From Gnetum montanum (Eukaryota > Streptophyta > Gnetopsida > Gnetales > Gnetaceae), in contig MNCI01038110.1 in assembly GCA_015680685.1 (NCBI GenBank), forward strand, positions 281,836 to 345,835: 64,000 bases of DNA, in the 5' to 3' direction. This document shows, in pieces, positions 48,533 to 60,698 of this stretch. Position 1 is the stretch's first letter, and each line of letters begins with the position of its first letter. A program made the position numbers and the translations under genes. The notes under the pieces were generated by a model. That model did not search any database and was not told the origin of the DNA. It was given only the letters and a program-made list of their open reading frames with translations.

Positions 48533-50335
48533 TGTAGTGATTGAAAACATTGATGGCTAGAATGGAACACCAAGAGGTTTGTGGGTGCATAGCTTTAACC
48601 CCGAATCTACATGAGGGCTTGCTAAAGGCAGAGACAGGGTGCCTAGAATAGTCTTGTCAATTGAATGGGGACTTACGAAATGCAATGCCAAATAATGCTA
48701 AGTATTTGCATGATGTTCACAATGTTAACAATGTCAACGGGGTTGAGCATAGTCTAGGTTTTTGATGCAAAATGAGGATGTCAATGCACAGTTATGCATG
48801 AAAACAATCGAAAATATAAGTAAAATGCCAAAATAGGAGTAAAATGCTGAAAATGGATAGGGGAGAGAGCAAGAGAGAAAGTGACACCACAGAAAACAAG
48901 GTTGAGTGTATTTATCCTTAGAAGGGGTGAGAAGGTATGTGGTGTACAACAGGCATAGTGGACAACATAGTCACAGTCTCGAGGGTGTTTGGCTATGAAG
49001 ATTGACATTCTACCAGGGTGTCTATGCCTACTAGGTTGGCCATTGTGGTGTGCAGTGGACTACGATGGTCTGCAGTGTCCTACGATGGTATGTAACTCTT
49101 GTGTTTCTCTAATTTTCTAATGTGCCTTTGAACTTTTATGCGCCAAAAATTCCAAAATGCTCAAACTTTCCAACCTAAAATCTTGCCATCTTGCTTTAAT
49201 TTTTTGCCAATCAAAATGCAAAAATGTCAACCCCTAAAATATTGAGGATTGGGGTATTTATAGACCTAGGGTTCCCATGAAATGCGAATTGGTTGCCATG
49301 AGGTAGTGGGATGATTGGAACTATGCTACACCCAACTACACTCTCCACTGAAGTAAGTGGTGTTATGCTTTGGTGTGCTTCAATGGACCCTATGAGATTG
49401 CTAGACTATGACTATGCTACCAACTGCATGTTCATGTGCTGAAAAGATCACAATGTACTTAAAAAATGCAAAAATAAAAATAAAAATGCAACTTTGGAGA
49501 CTACACTTCGGGACTATGCTGTCCACTGTCTTAAGTGGGGCCGAGTGTAGTTACAATTTGGGGACAAAAAGGAGTGCAAAAAAGATACATTTTTGCTAAC
49601 TACGCTTGCCAAAGGTGTGTTGGAGCTAAGCTAAGTGCCAATGTTGCATTGTGAAGGCCTTTGGATGCTGTTCTACATAACTACACTTTGGATTGGGGGA
49701 GAGTGTAGTCCAACACTTAAACATTTTGTAGAAAAGTGGTTGTGTGCTGACTATGCTCTCCATGGAAGACTGACTACACTTCTAACTAGGGTTGAGCATA
49801 GTCCTAGCACTTGGAAAATTTTTCGAAAACCTAGCTTCCAATTGACTACACTTGACTATGCTCTAGTTTGGTGGAGAGTGTAGTCTCAATGCTTAGAAAA
49901 TTTCTACCAAATTGTTTAGAAAATTTTTGTCAAACTATTTCTTCCATGCCAACTATGCTTGACTACACTCCAATGCAATCGAAAGTGTAGTCTCAGTAGT
50001 TAAAAAAATTCTATAGCTATTGGCTTGACTCTTAGAAAAATTTGCAAAACTGGCCTTTGGTGTTGACTACGTTATCTATTGAGCTGACTATGCTCCAGTG
50101 TAGTGGAGAGCGTAGTCCAAACACTCAAAAAAATTTTACAGCTTCTTGCTTCATGATGAAACCTAGGAAAAATTGCAAAAAGTCAGTCTTTGGAACTGAA
50201 TACACTCCCCACTGACTAACTATGCTATGGGATAGTGCAGAGCATAGTCCTAGAACTTAGAAAAAATTTGCCTTTTATTGACACTTGGACAAATTTGTAG
50301 GCGAGAAGTCATCGCCCAAATTTGGTGGTGTTTTA
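48533..50335 (-). repeat. 3' LTR of the 11.9-kb element
   Basis: 1803 bp, homologous throughout to 58770-60463. It contains the hairpin-module array at about 49490-50260. Confidence 0.85.
49490..50260. repeat. Array of hairpin-forming modules in the left LTR
   Basis: Repeated modules of roughly 80-110 bp, each with GACTA(T/C)GCTCT-like and AGAG(C/T)(A/G)TAGTC-like arms followed by a '.ACTTAGAAAATTTT' spacer. One example has arms at 49854-49864 and 49875-49885. Confidence 0.75.
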
Positions 50336-50339
50336 TTGG

Positions 50340-51335
50340 TCCCTCTTTATTGATGTCTGGAGGAGTGGCTTGAGAGACGTTGACAAAGAACTACAAAACA
50401 CCATAGTAGGCTTAGCACCAACATTGCTCATCCATGCATGGTCAGATGTCACTGTGTTATGCTCAAGAGTGTTATGGATAGGGATATGCTAGGGGAAAAT
50501 TGGTGTAGGTAATGTGCTAGGGAGGGAACAAGGGAGATGAAATGCAAATAGTCTATCATGATGTAGGATGTAGAGTTAGCATGGTTGACAATAACCATGA
50601 CACCAAGGTGGATTTCCTTTGAGAAATTTGACCTCTTGTCGGAATGCTCATGAGAGAGTCAAGGTGGATTCAAGGCCTGACCAGTTGCAAAATTATATCT
50701 TTACTGATTTGTTTGGGAACATACTTTTTATCCTTACTCTTTTCATTTTTGTTTTTTGTTTTTTGTTTTTTGTTTTTTTTTTTTTTGCTTTTTTGTTGTA
50801 AGGTGAACCTTCTTTGGGTTCTGCTCTTTGCTAAATGCTAACTGTGGGATGCTTTCCACCAAGTGGACTACGTGCCACCAGATGGGCTTTGCTTTGATGC
50901 TTGCGAAATAGTGTCACATCTATGGGATAGGTGTTTCCTCCCGAGGATGACTTATGTTACATCTGCCTAGGCTTTGACTAGCCAACAGAGGCTTCCCACG
51001 GGACAACTTATATTATGTCCTCCTTGGGTTCTACGGATTGTGATGAGATATGTGAAGAAGATGCCATGTGGTCATAGCTCATGGGTGTCAAGGGATTGTA
51101 ATCTTGGCTATGTGGGGAACAAGAGAATATTTGAATGTGGGAGTAGATGTGGGTACACTATAACGAGATAGGAGGAAATGTCCACTCTTGAGTGGCTTAG
51201 CTAGTCTAATTGTGCACATCTAAGCACTATGGTGACTTGCTGCTACGATGAGGTACATCTCTACACAATGGCCTAGGGCTTCATCCTGCAAATGAAACTT
51301 CAAGAAGGAAAAAAAGACACCAAACATGAAATTCA
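50340..51335. other. Non-coding 3' interior of the 11.9-kb element
   Basis: A candidate polypurine tract lies next to the left LTR (minus strand aaagaggga, about 50341-50349). A T/G-rich simple repeat is at 50742-50787. No domain is recognised. Confidence 0.45.
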
Positions 51336-51339
51336 AGAA

Positions 51340-51675
51340 AAATGCTAGGGGCAATAATGTTGGAAATGCTTCAAAGGCAAAACCAATGGCAAGTGCTTAA
51401 AAAGCCAAAAAAATGGTGGGAGGCAATGATGTTGTAGGTGCTTGAGAGCCCATGCCAATGGCACACATTCAGAAAGCTAGTGAAATGTTGAGGGGCGATG
51501 ATGCTACAGGTGCTCGAGAGGCCACACTGACTATAGGAGCTCAAAAAACTAGAAAAATGGTAGGGCCCATAATGTTTCTAGTGCTCCCAAGGTTGGACCA
51601 ATGGAAAGAGCTTAAAAAGTTGGAAAAATTGTGAGGGGCCATGATGCTACAAGTGTTCTAAAGGCTAGGCTGATG
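51340..51675. repeat. 72-bp tandem array, about 4-5 diverged copies
   Basis: Successive blocks of the form 'ggg.c.atgatg.t..aggtgct' lie at about 51348, 51418, 51491, 51563 and 51633. Each is followed by a 'caatgg.a...cttaaaaagc.a.aaaaatg' part. Spacing is about 70-73 bp. Confidence 0.8.
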
Positions 51676-51799
51676 GTTAGTGTTCTATTCTAGGAATATA
51701 GTATCCTTGCCCGCATGGTACAGAAAAGTGGGAGGGAGGGGGTTTGAAATTATTCTCACTCTCTTGCTTGTGGAACTATGCGTGACTAATGAAAAACCT

Positions 51800-52335
51800 A
51801 GTTTAAGGTCTTGGTAGACCATGATGTGCTAGTTTATAGTCATAGTGGACTGCTATGCCGATTTATCGTCGTAGTGTATGAGCTGTGCTAGTTTGTAGTC
51901 ATAGTGGATTGTTGTGCCAGTTTACCATCATAGCAGATGAGCTATGCTAGTTTATAGTCATATTAGATTTTCATTCCAATTTAACATCATAGCAAATGAT
52001 TTTTTGTGTCAATTTAATGTCATGACCTAGGGATGAGTGTTGTGCTAGTTTAATATTATAGTAGACAAGCTGTTGTGTTAGTTTAACATCATGACCTAAG
52101 GACAAGTGTTGTGCCAATTTAATGTTGTGGTAGAAAAAAGGTTTTAATGCCAATTTAACATCATATTAGATGGATGCTTTGCTAGTTTAATTTTTTAGTA
52201 GATGATCTGTGCCAATTTATAGTCATAGCAGACTTGTTGTGCTAGTTTATAGTCATAACGGACTTGTATTTTTCCAGTTTAATGTCATAGCAGACTTGGA
52301 TTTTGCCAGTATAATGTCATAGTAAATGAATTACT
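51800..52335. repeat. 30-bp minisatellite, first block
   Basis: Degenerate units of the type 'gctagtttatagtcatagtggac', about 16-18 copies. The unit is related to that of 53575-54390. Confidence 0.85.
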
Positions 52336-53560
52336 TACCTTGCTAGATTGATGTGTGGCATTACATGCTAGGTATAGTATGGCTTCAAGTACAAATGGTT
52401 CATTAGATTGGCAAACTCGTTTCTATCTTGATCAGCAAGCTTGAATGCTCCATTGTTGCAGGCCTTAGTGACCAAAGGTAAGAGGATCTTCTTGTGCATA
52501 GATATGTTGTGTTCATGAAAAATGAAGCAAAAAAACATCAAGTGATACCTATTTTAATGAAGTTAATATTCACAAATGAAAATAAATTAATGCGATAAAA
52601 TTTACCTAACTATGCATGTGAGCTATTATGGAAGACAAACATGTTTGTGTTGGTTTTAGGCCTTAGTAGGTTGTGTGCATGCTAGTTTTAGGTCTTAGCA
52701 GACTGTGGATACATAAAATGTGCCATTCTAGGAAGGGCTAGCCATGTTCAGGGAGTAGAATTGGCTTGGGTATTCACAGGGCAATGAACAATTGAAATTT
52801 TTGGCTAAGTATAGATGACTATGCTCTCACCCAACTACACTCACACAACTATGCTCTCCACATGTTAGAAGCATAGTTAGGATGGTTTCAAAGTTAGACA
52901 AATTTTGCCCTCTTTAGACTATGCTCTTTATTGGGTAGTCTAGAGTTAGAAAATTTTGTCACAATTTTGTAAATTATGCATGATGCTAAACCTGCAAAAT
53001 GTAACACTAAGCCTATGAAAATGTGTTGTACCCTAGTAAGTACTAGGCATGTCAAATGGATTGGTTAACATCCTACACCCATGGGACCCCAGAGTGTATT
53101 GTTGAAATTAAGAATTTTTGCTAATCCATGTTGTGTTGTGTTAATTTTGCTAACTTATCTTAATAATTTCATGCTAAAATTTACATCTATGTATGTATAC
53201 TAACATTTAGCTTGTGTAGTGCACATTTGCTTACTAATTATGCATTTTCATTATGGTTATGGTGGCAGGTACTAGGTGATGCTGTAGGCCCTAGTGATGT
53301 AGTGGAGGAAGAACCTCCACCCCCCACCTAGCACCACCGGTTAAGCATGACCAGATGTACCCCTACTATTGGGCATTTTTGCTATGTTTTTGCCACATGA
53401 TGGTGTCCATGCTATGTACTAATATTCATATGAAATCTAATGAATGCATGTGCTATATGTAATGTGTAGACTTTCTTTTTTATGGTTATTTGCTATGCGC
53501 TTGCTATGCTTATAATGCGATGATTTAATGTGCTAAGTTAGGACTATGCAACAATAGTGT
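52336..53560. other. Spacer between minisatellite blocks, no gene recognised
   Basis: Holds two stray minisatellite units near 52650-52700 and a plus-strand frame end near 53273-53330 reading VGPSDVVEEEPPPPPT then stop. That frame is too short to call. Confidence 0.4.
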
Positions 53561-53574
53561 GACTAGGCCATTGT

Positions 53575-54390
53575 GAATCCCATGCTAGTTTAAGGCCATA
53601 GCAGGAGGGCCAATGCTAGTTTAAGGCCATTTCAGGCCATAGGTTACCAATTTAAGGCCATGATGGGTTGGATGTACTGCTAGTTTAAGGCCATTTTGGG
53701 CAACACGTTGCTAGTTTAAGGTCATTTTGGGCAACACGTTGCTAGTTTAGGGCCATGGTAGGTTGTAGGGTGCTAGTTTAAGGGCATGGTGGGCCACATG
53801 TTGCCAGTTTAAGGCCATGGCGGGTTGTGTATTGCTAGTTTAAGGCCATGGCAGGCCGTATATTACTAGTTTAAGGCCATTTCGGGCCATAGTGATGGGA
53901 TTGCTAGTTTAGGGCCATTCCAAGCCATAGCAAGAGGATTAAAAGTGATAGTTTAAGGCCATTATTGGTTGCAGCAATAGTTTAAGGCCATTTCGGGCCT
54001 TGTCAATAGGATTAAGGGGGGTAGTTTAAGGCCATTTTGGGCCATTGTGAGGGGATTTGAGAATGGTAGTTTTAGACCATTCCAAGTCATGAGTTGCCAG
54101 TTTAAGGCCATGGTGGGCCACACATCACCAGTTTAAGGCCATGGCAAGATGCACATCACTAGTTTAAGTCCATGGAAGGTTGTGCATTACCAGTTTAAGG
54201 CCCTGATGGACCATGTATTACTAGTTTTAGGCCATTTTAGGCCACAACAAGAGGATTAACAGGGGTAGTTTAAGGCCATTTGGGCCATGGATTGTTATTT
54301 TAAAGTCATGGAAAGTTGCACAATGTCAATTTAAGGCCATGGTAGGCCACATGTTGCCAGTTTAAGGCCATGGTGGGCCATGTAGTGCTA
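53575..54390. repeat. 31-bp minisatellite, second block
   Basis: About 22-25 units of the type 'tgctagtttaaggccatggt' plus an 11-bp variable end such as gggccacatgt. Units are regular at 31 bp in 53700-53880 and irregular elsewhere. Confidence 0.95.
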
Positions 54391-54699
54391 TTTTTCTTTT
54401 TGTGATTTTAGCTTTTCTAATTTCTTTGATTTTTATGTTTGTCATGCATAAGCTAATGACTACTAAATGGTAAACTAAATGAGAAAATGTGTAAACTAAA
54501 CAAAATGCATAAATAAAGCAAGTAAATGGGTAAACAAAGAAGAGCAATGTGTAATCTAAGTAATAAAGCTAAATGTAAATGTGTAAGAAAATGCAATGTA
54601 AGCGAAAAGTGAAATGCATGGCTAACTATAAAAGCATAGGGCAAGCAGGCACCAAGCACATGTTGGACTAAGGAGATACCTTAGTCACACAGTTTCTTC

Positions 54700-55850
54700 C
54701 TAGCCTAGTGTAGATTAGGATATGCGTAGGGCTTAGATTGTACTATTTAGTATTTCCCTTGACCTTTGTCTACTATGTCAAAGGGAAATTCTACCCACAA
54801 AGCATCCTCTGGGAGGTCGTTAGCTTCCTTTGTTTGTTCTAGTGGGTTAGCCTCACATGTTTGGTCCTCATCCTTTGCTACAAACACAACATCATAGAAC
54901 TCCACCTATGACCCTTACTTTGTGTTAATGTTGTTAATGGTTAGGTAGGCTACATTGTCACCATGGATAATGACCTCACTACCTTCATATAGAAGGCAGA
55001 TTTCTTGGTGGATGGGAGAGGAAATTTTTCCCTTTCCATAAAGGCTATCATGACTATTCTCTTAATGATGATGCATGACTTGTTAAAGGATTTTAGGCAT
55101 GCAGTTTTTGTTGATTTGATCTACTCTGTAAGACCTAATTTGTCAACAATGGTGTATGGGATGACATTTGTTTTCACCTTGTTGTCAACATGCACCCTAT
55201 GGATTTTGCATTTCCCAACACATACTACGATGAACATGGATGCTATGATGACTTGACCCTTATTAAGATCAACCTTGATTGCCTCGTCACAGAATGTGAG
55301 GGGTGTTGAGCTTCATTCCCACGGTGCAGGAGGCAACATCACAACATGGATGGAATGCTCACCTATTAGGATATCCTCTATGATAGGAATGGAGGTCAAC
55401 ATCTAGACTAGTACTTTAGGATGGGATGATGAGATCATAATTAGGTTATATAGGCTCAACGTTGTGTTCTTTTACTTTATCACCTATTTGACCTGGGCTA
55501 GTGCATCTAGGAAGTCCTTGTCAGTGTTTGATATTTTTTTGGCCTTGGCCTTCTCCATGTGACTTAAGAGATGGATCTCTCATGAAGGAAACTTAGGCTT
55601 GGCTTGTTTGGCATGTTTGGGGGCCTTAGTGCCCAGTTGTAGCTTACTGGTGATGGCCTGTTCAGTTGTTTCGGCCATGGGAATTGTAGAAAGGGGGACT
55701 AGTTTAGGTGAGCCTAGCACCTTTTGCTCTTGTTGTCTAACGCCTCCCAGGATGCCACCTAGATGGTTTGTTAGTGTGGTTAGTAGGATTGGCTTTTGGG
55801 TGAGAAGGGACTAATGCATTACCCACCACTGGACTTTAGGTAGGTGCAAG
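54700..55850 (-). pseudogene. Gypsy protease-region relic of the 11.9-kb element
   Basis: The minus strand has VGKCKIHRVHVDNKVKTNVI followed by PYTIVDKLGL at about 55225-55135. This has the layout of a plant gypsy retropepsin ('VDNGS..NI.P...L..LGL') with the D-[TS]-G triad degraded to DNK. Downstream EGSEVIIHGDNVAY (about 54990-54950) resembles the segment that commonly follows protease in this lineage. It is interrupted by stops. Confidence 0.5.
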
Positions 55851-56248
55851 GTTAGCATGTTGGGGCACCTTAATGACAAAGGGTGGTTGAACTATTGTTG
55901 CCACGACATGCTAGGGAACCCTAACCATGAAGGGTGTTGTGGGTGCTTGAGGTGGCACTCTAATGATGAAAGAGGTCCTCAAACTAGTAGAGGTCTAGGG
56001 GCCCCCTGCATTGCCAGAGGACATACAAACCATGAATGGTTGTTACATTGGTTCTAGGTTATCATCAACATTGATAAAATTGATGATGTACCCTACATGA
56101 TTTATGTTTAGAGGATCCTTGTATACCCTCATGGATTGGTTTTGAGACCTCATTGGATTGGTAGCATTGAGCACCAACTTGCCTTTGTCAATCATCCATT
56201 GTAGATCATCCTATAGGGCCATGAAAAAGTCAATTTATGCTTGAGCAA

Positions 56249-58322
56249 CTAGTGATAGTGACAAGACCTATCCAGCCTAAAGTGCTTTGGCACTACAGGC
56301 TTATTTGGGGCTACTAACATGGGGTTCCTTAGAAGCTCATAGTATCTATCATATCTCTTATGAGCATCCTTGAACATCTGCTTGTATTGGATGCATCCAA
56401 CCTTGAGTTGTTGGTCTAGGAGTTCTAAAGGTTTAAGGGGTAGTGGAGTATACTTTGAGTAATCCTTGCACTTAAAGTTGGGCCTTAGAGATGCTTGCAT
56501 TATTGCCATTGATGATGTAGGTTGGATGGTTGTTGCACTAGAGCTGGTAGTCTTGTTGTTGGTTGGGGCCTTGGGTGGCCTAGACATTGGCTTTGGATTA
56601 GTTGTTTTCCCCTCATTGGCTACAGTTGCCATGGTTGTAATTTTTTTCCACTTGTCCTTGTCCTTCTTGGCATGTAAGTTCTTGTAGGCCATGTAGGCTG
56701 GGTCCTTGTTGGCTTCTACCACATTGTATATGCCCTTTGTTTGGGCAAAAGCTTGGCTTAAGGACTACAAGGCCAAGTAGTACAATTTTAACTTGATAAA
56801 ATCATTAACTACATCCTTGAAGATGGCCAGTAGGTGCATTTTAGCAAGTGGCTTGTGGATTTTGTTCAGTGAAGCACTTCATCATTGAATAAATTTCTAC
56901 ACATGCTCTAAATGGCCTTACTTGATTTTCATGAACTAGTTAAGGGTGGTTTCAAGCTTCAAGTTTTACTTGAAGTGTGTGACGAGCTAACTCAGCAAAT
57001 CCTCTAAAGAGGAGATTGAGGCCCTAGGTAACACCTAGTACCAATTGAGTGCCTTGTCGGTGAGTGACATGAAAAGGACACATATGATGGCATGCCTATA
57101 GTAATAAGCATTTAGACTGAAAGGTCACTAGGTGTGTATTAGGATCCCCTTCACCATTGTACTTGATAAAGTGAGGAAGTGGGATACCTATTGGGAGAGT
57201 TAGTGGTGGAACAATAGGACTTATGGAACCATCCTAGTAAAAGTCCACCATGTGAACTATTTCAGAGGAGGTGGCCTTGAGCCGCTTGACCTCTTCTGTT
57301 AAGGTTTGGATAAGCTAGAATGCCTAATCCAAGCCTTGGAATGTAGTAGTGGGCTATGTCAGTTGTGCTGCTCACTGCATCGATTGCATGGTCCATGACC
57401 TCGCTATAGGTTGTGGGCCACACAAGATGATTGTAGCGTTGGTTGTGCCATAGGAACAGTTCCTAGGACCAACCATGAGTGTGTGGGTTGGACCATCGCA
57501 GAGGATGTTGATGAGATAGGTATGGCGTAAGACGCCTAAGTTGTTTGTGGTTGAGGGATATGCATGGTGTGCATGTAGGGCTTCATGGACATGATCGTTG
57601 CTAGTAGGGATGACTGAGTGGGTTGCAAAGCTTCCAAAAAGGGTAAGTTGACTAGAGGTATTACATCTTGGCATTGTGTACTACATTTGATGGGTTGCCA
57701 TCACAAGTGTTGACCTAGGAGATGACACCAGGGCTATAACTGTCTTGAGGAAGGGAGGTGGATAGGACTATGGAAAGACCATATTGGGGGTTGTCCATTA
57801 GAAGGAGGTATGGAAAGAGTCCTCATGCTCAGAACCAGCTTCAAACTCTTCCTACTCTTCTTGTAGGGGCTCCTCATAATCTATCCCTACCTTGTGCTCA
57901 CTTGTTCAGATGAGTTGGGCTAGGATGCATTGGTAAGGCTCAATAAGTAGGATGAAGTCAATAGAGGAGGAGACGTACTCTTGTCCATTTTGGTGGATGA
58001 GTTCATAACCCCATTTGGCTTCCATGTCCAAGTGGTCTATGAATAGGCCCGCTTGGAGCTTCACGTAGATGAACTTGTATTGGTCATCATTAAGCGTCAT
58101 GTACTTGAGATCCTAGTTGCACAACCTATGGGATTCCCTTGGCTCTACCATGGCAATACTGGCATGGTGGTCAATCCTATTTTCTTGTTGAATAGGTAGG
58201 ATAGCGAGTGTGCTCAAAATGGATGTTGAAGGTTGTTGAAAATTCATGGTACTAATTGAAAGTTGCAGAAAAATGGCTAACTTTGGAAATTGTAGAAAAA
58301 TGGCTAAGTCTAAAAATTGCAT
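56249..58322 (-). pseudogene. Gag relic of the 11.9-kb element
   Basis: The N-terminal domain (58100-57906) reads QYKFIYVKLQAGLFIDHLDM then WGYELIHQNGQEYV. The capsid core near 57190-57110 has PIGIPLPHFIKYNGEGDPNT then HLVTF. A basic linker (56722-56500) is followed by YTPLPLKPLELLDQQLKVG, and then SCHYHS.VAQA*IDFF with LQDDLQWMIDKGKL across 56280-56160, the usual gypsy-gag tail. The 157-codon frame 56722-56249 is the longest intact piece. Shared blocks with 20980-22016 show common ancestry. Confidence 0.75.
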
Positions 58323-58430
58323 AAAAAATGGCTAAGTTTGAAAGCTGCAAAAAATGGCTAACTCAAGAGAAAATGGCTATGTTTGAAGATTGCAAAAAAA
58401 AAAAATGGCTAAGTCTGGAGATTACGCTTT
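58255..58430. repeat. About 33-bp degenerate tandem array in the leader of the 11.9-kb element
   Basis: Five to six units of 'aaaaatggctaa.t.t..aaattgca' lie between the primer site and gag. Confidence 0.85.
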
Positions 58431-58751
58431 CTACACTAAGAGCTAAACTACACTCTCTATGCTAAGAGCTGACTATGCTCTTTACTGAGAGCTTAGAATT
58501 TAGCTAAGTGTAAGAATGTGAATGCTCTGGGATTGCTACATGGGATTCCAAGGGAACCAATGATGGGGTCTAGTCCACACCAACTAGTTGGTAGACTATG
58601 CTTGCACTAGCCTAAGATCCAGCTACTACCGAAAATGGTAGGTCCACAAGGGTGTTGGATCTATGCTAGCCTAGAGAGAGTAATGGTGATGTAGAGAGCA
58701 CATGAGACAATGACCAACAGAGTTCGAAGGGAGAAAAAGGGCTTGACCCTC

Positions 58752-58768
58752 CTTCTAGCACTAGAAAA
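58752..58768 (-). other. Primer-binding-site-like motif of the 11.9-kb element
   Basis: The minus strand reads TAGTGCTAGAAGGAGGG just inside the right LTR start, as in the compact element at 41173-41189. The exact ends are approximate. Confidence 0.55.
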
Positions 58769-58769
58769 C

Positions 58770-60463
58770 TGTAGCGACTAAAAACGTCAGTGGTTGGAAT
58801 GGACCACTAAGAGGTTTGCGGGCACATAGCTTTAACCCTGAATCCTTGTGAAGGCCTACTAGAGGCACATATGGGATGCCCAAAATGGTCTTGTTGATCA
58901 AACAGGAACTTGCAAAATGTAATGCTAAATGATGCTAAGTGTTTGCCATAGTGTTCATGGTGTCAATAGTGTCAATGGGGTGAGCATAGTCTAGGTTTTT
59001 AGTGCAAAATGATGGTGCTAATGTGTGATTATGCATGAAAACAATAAAAAATACAAGTAAAATGCCAAAATGCTAGTAAAATGCTAAAAAATGCATAAGG
59101 GAGAGAGTGAGAGAGAAAGCAACACCACCCCAAATGAGGTTGAGTGTAGTTAACTTCAGAAGGGTTGAGAAGGTATGCAGTGTACAGTAGGTGTATTGGA
59201 CAATGTAGTCATAGTCTTAGGGGTGTAGTGGACTATGGCGGTTTATGGTGTCCTGTGGTTGTATGCAACTTTTACATTTCTTTGGTTTGCTAGTGTGCCT
59301 TTGAATTTTTATGCGCCCAAAATGGAAAAATGCTCAAATTTGCCAACCTAAAATCTTGCCAACATGCTTCAATTTTTTGCCAACCGAAATGCAAATATGC
59401 CAACCCCTAAAATGTTGAGGGTTGGGGTATTTATAGGCCTAGGGTTCCCATGAAATGTGGATCGATTGCCATGTGGCAATGGAATGGTTGGGACTACACT
59501 ACACCCAACTATGCTCTCCATTGAAGTAAGCTATGTTTTACTGTGGTGTGCTCCAATGGACTTTGCGAGACTACTAGACTATTCATGTGTCAAAAAGACT
59601 GCAATGTACTTGAAAAATGTGAAAAATGCAACTTTGGAGACTACGCTCTAGGACTACGCTGTCCACTGTCTCGAGTGGGGTCAAGCATAGTTACAATTTG
59701 GAGATAAAAAGGAGTACAAAAAAAGATGCATTTTTGCTAACTACGCTTGCTAAAGGTGTGTTGGAGTTGAGTTGAGTGCTAGTGCTATGTTGTGGAGGCC
59801 TTTGGATGCTATTCTGCTTGACTACGCTTGACTATGCTTTGGAGTGTGGGAGAGCATAGTCCAACACTTAGAAATTTTGTAGAAAAGTGGTTGTGTGTTG
59901 ACTACGCTCTCCTCAGGAGGCTAACTATACTCCCAACTGGGGTCAAGCATAGTCCTAGCACTTGGAAAATTTTTGCAAAATCTGGCTTCCAATCAACTAT
60001 GCTTGACTATGCTCTAGTCTGGTGGAGAGCATAGTCTCAACAATTAGAAAATTTTTGTCAAACTATTTCTTCCATGCCAATTATGCTTGACTATGCTCTA
60101 GTGCAGTGAAAAGTGTAGTCTCAACACTTAGAAAATTCTACAGCTACTAGTTTGACACTTAGAAAAATTTTCAAGACTAGACTTTGGTGTTCACTATGCT
60201 CTCTACTAAGCTGACTACACTCTAGTGCATTGGAAAGCGTAGTTCCAACACTTAAAAAAATTTTGCAGCTTCTTGCTTCATGATAACACTTAGGCAAAAT
60301 TGCAAAAAAATTAGTCTTTGGAGCCAACTACACTCCCCATTGGCTGACTATGCTTTGGGGTAATAGAGAGCATAGTCCCTGCACTTAGAAAAATTTTTCC
60401 TTGTGTTGACACTTGGACAAATTTGTAGTCAAGAAGCTGTCACCCAAATTTGGTGGTGTTTCA
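58770..60463 (-). repeat. 5' LTR of the 11.9-kb element
   Basis: 1694 bp, paired with 48533-50335. It ends in CA next to CCTTG of the target duplication. Confidence 0.85.
59630..60400. repeat. Array of hairpin-forming modules in the right LTR
   Basis: About six modules. The best has perfect 11-bp arms GACTATGCTCT (60005-60015) and AGAGCATAGTC (60026-60036) around a 10-nt loop. Others have arms near 59829-59860 and 60347-60380. Confidence 0.8.
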
Positions 60464-60698
60464 CCTTGCTTCATCTACCAAGCACAAAGGAATTGTAGTG
60501 AGAACCTTTAAATCAATTTTTTCTCATGTTTCATCATCCATCAAGAACCTTGTGCAACCCTTGATGTACCAAGGAATCCTACACTTTCTTTTTCCCAGTC
60601 CAAAGTTTCCTCTATCATTAAATTTGTAAATATCAAACTTTGCACTTCTTGATGAACTAACTAGTCATGGTATTTTCTAACCTTGTTCCAATACTAAT
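60464..60698 (-). pseudogene. Copia element 2: N-terminal gag and primer site
   Basis: The minus strand gives SAKFDIYKFNDRGNFGL (for the usual 'KFDG.NF.LW') and EKIDLKVLTTIPLCLVDEA, which continues into 48532 and below. At 60698-60685 the minus strand reads ATTAGTATTGGAAC, a decayed initiator-Met-type primer site next to the LTR start. Confidence 0.8.

Larger units (their letters stand above)
48533..60463 (-). mobile_element. 11.9-kb gypsy-lineage element with gag and protease but no pol, filled with minisatellites
   Basis: LTRs at 48533-50335 and 58770-60463 start TGTAG.GA.T and end at the gtggtgttt.a block. The target duplication is CCATG (48528-48532) against CCTTG (60464-60468). It splits the gag of copia element 2, whose reading joins CLVDEA to YNVGRETSMVDLW across the insertion. 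The interior on the minus strand has gag (58322-56249) and a protease-like stretch (about 55260-54700), then tandem arrays (54390-51340). No reverse transcriptase, RNase H or integrase motif is readable. Gag is of the same lineage as the plus-strand gypsy element at 20980-23620. Confidence 0.8.

Noticed and set aside
53273-53330. Plus-strand frame ending in EEEPPPPPT
   Set aside because: Short, no recognisable domain, and inside a minisatellite-rich retroelement on the opposite strand.
51800-54390. Regular repeats considered as a CRISPR array or a satellite centromere block
   Set aside because: Units are 30-31 bp with no unique spacers and sit inside one LTR element, so this is a minisatellite of that element.
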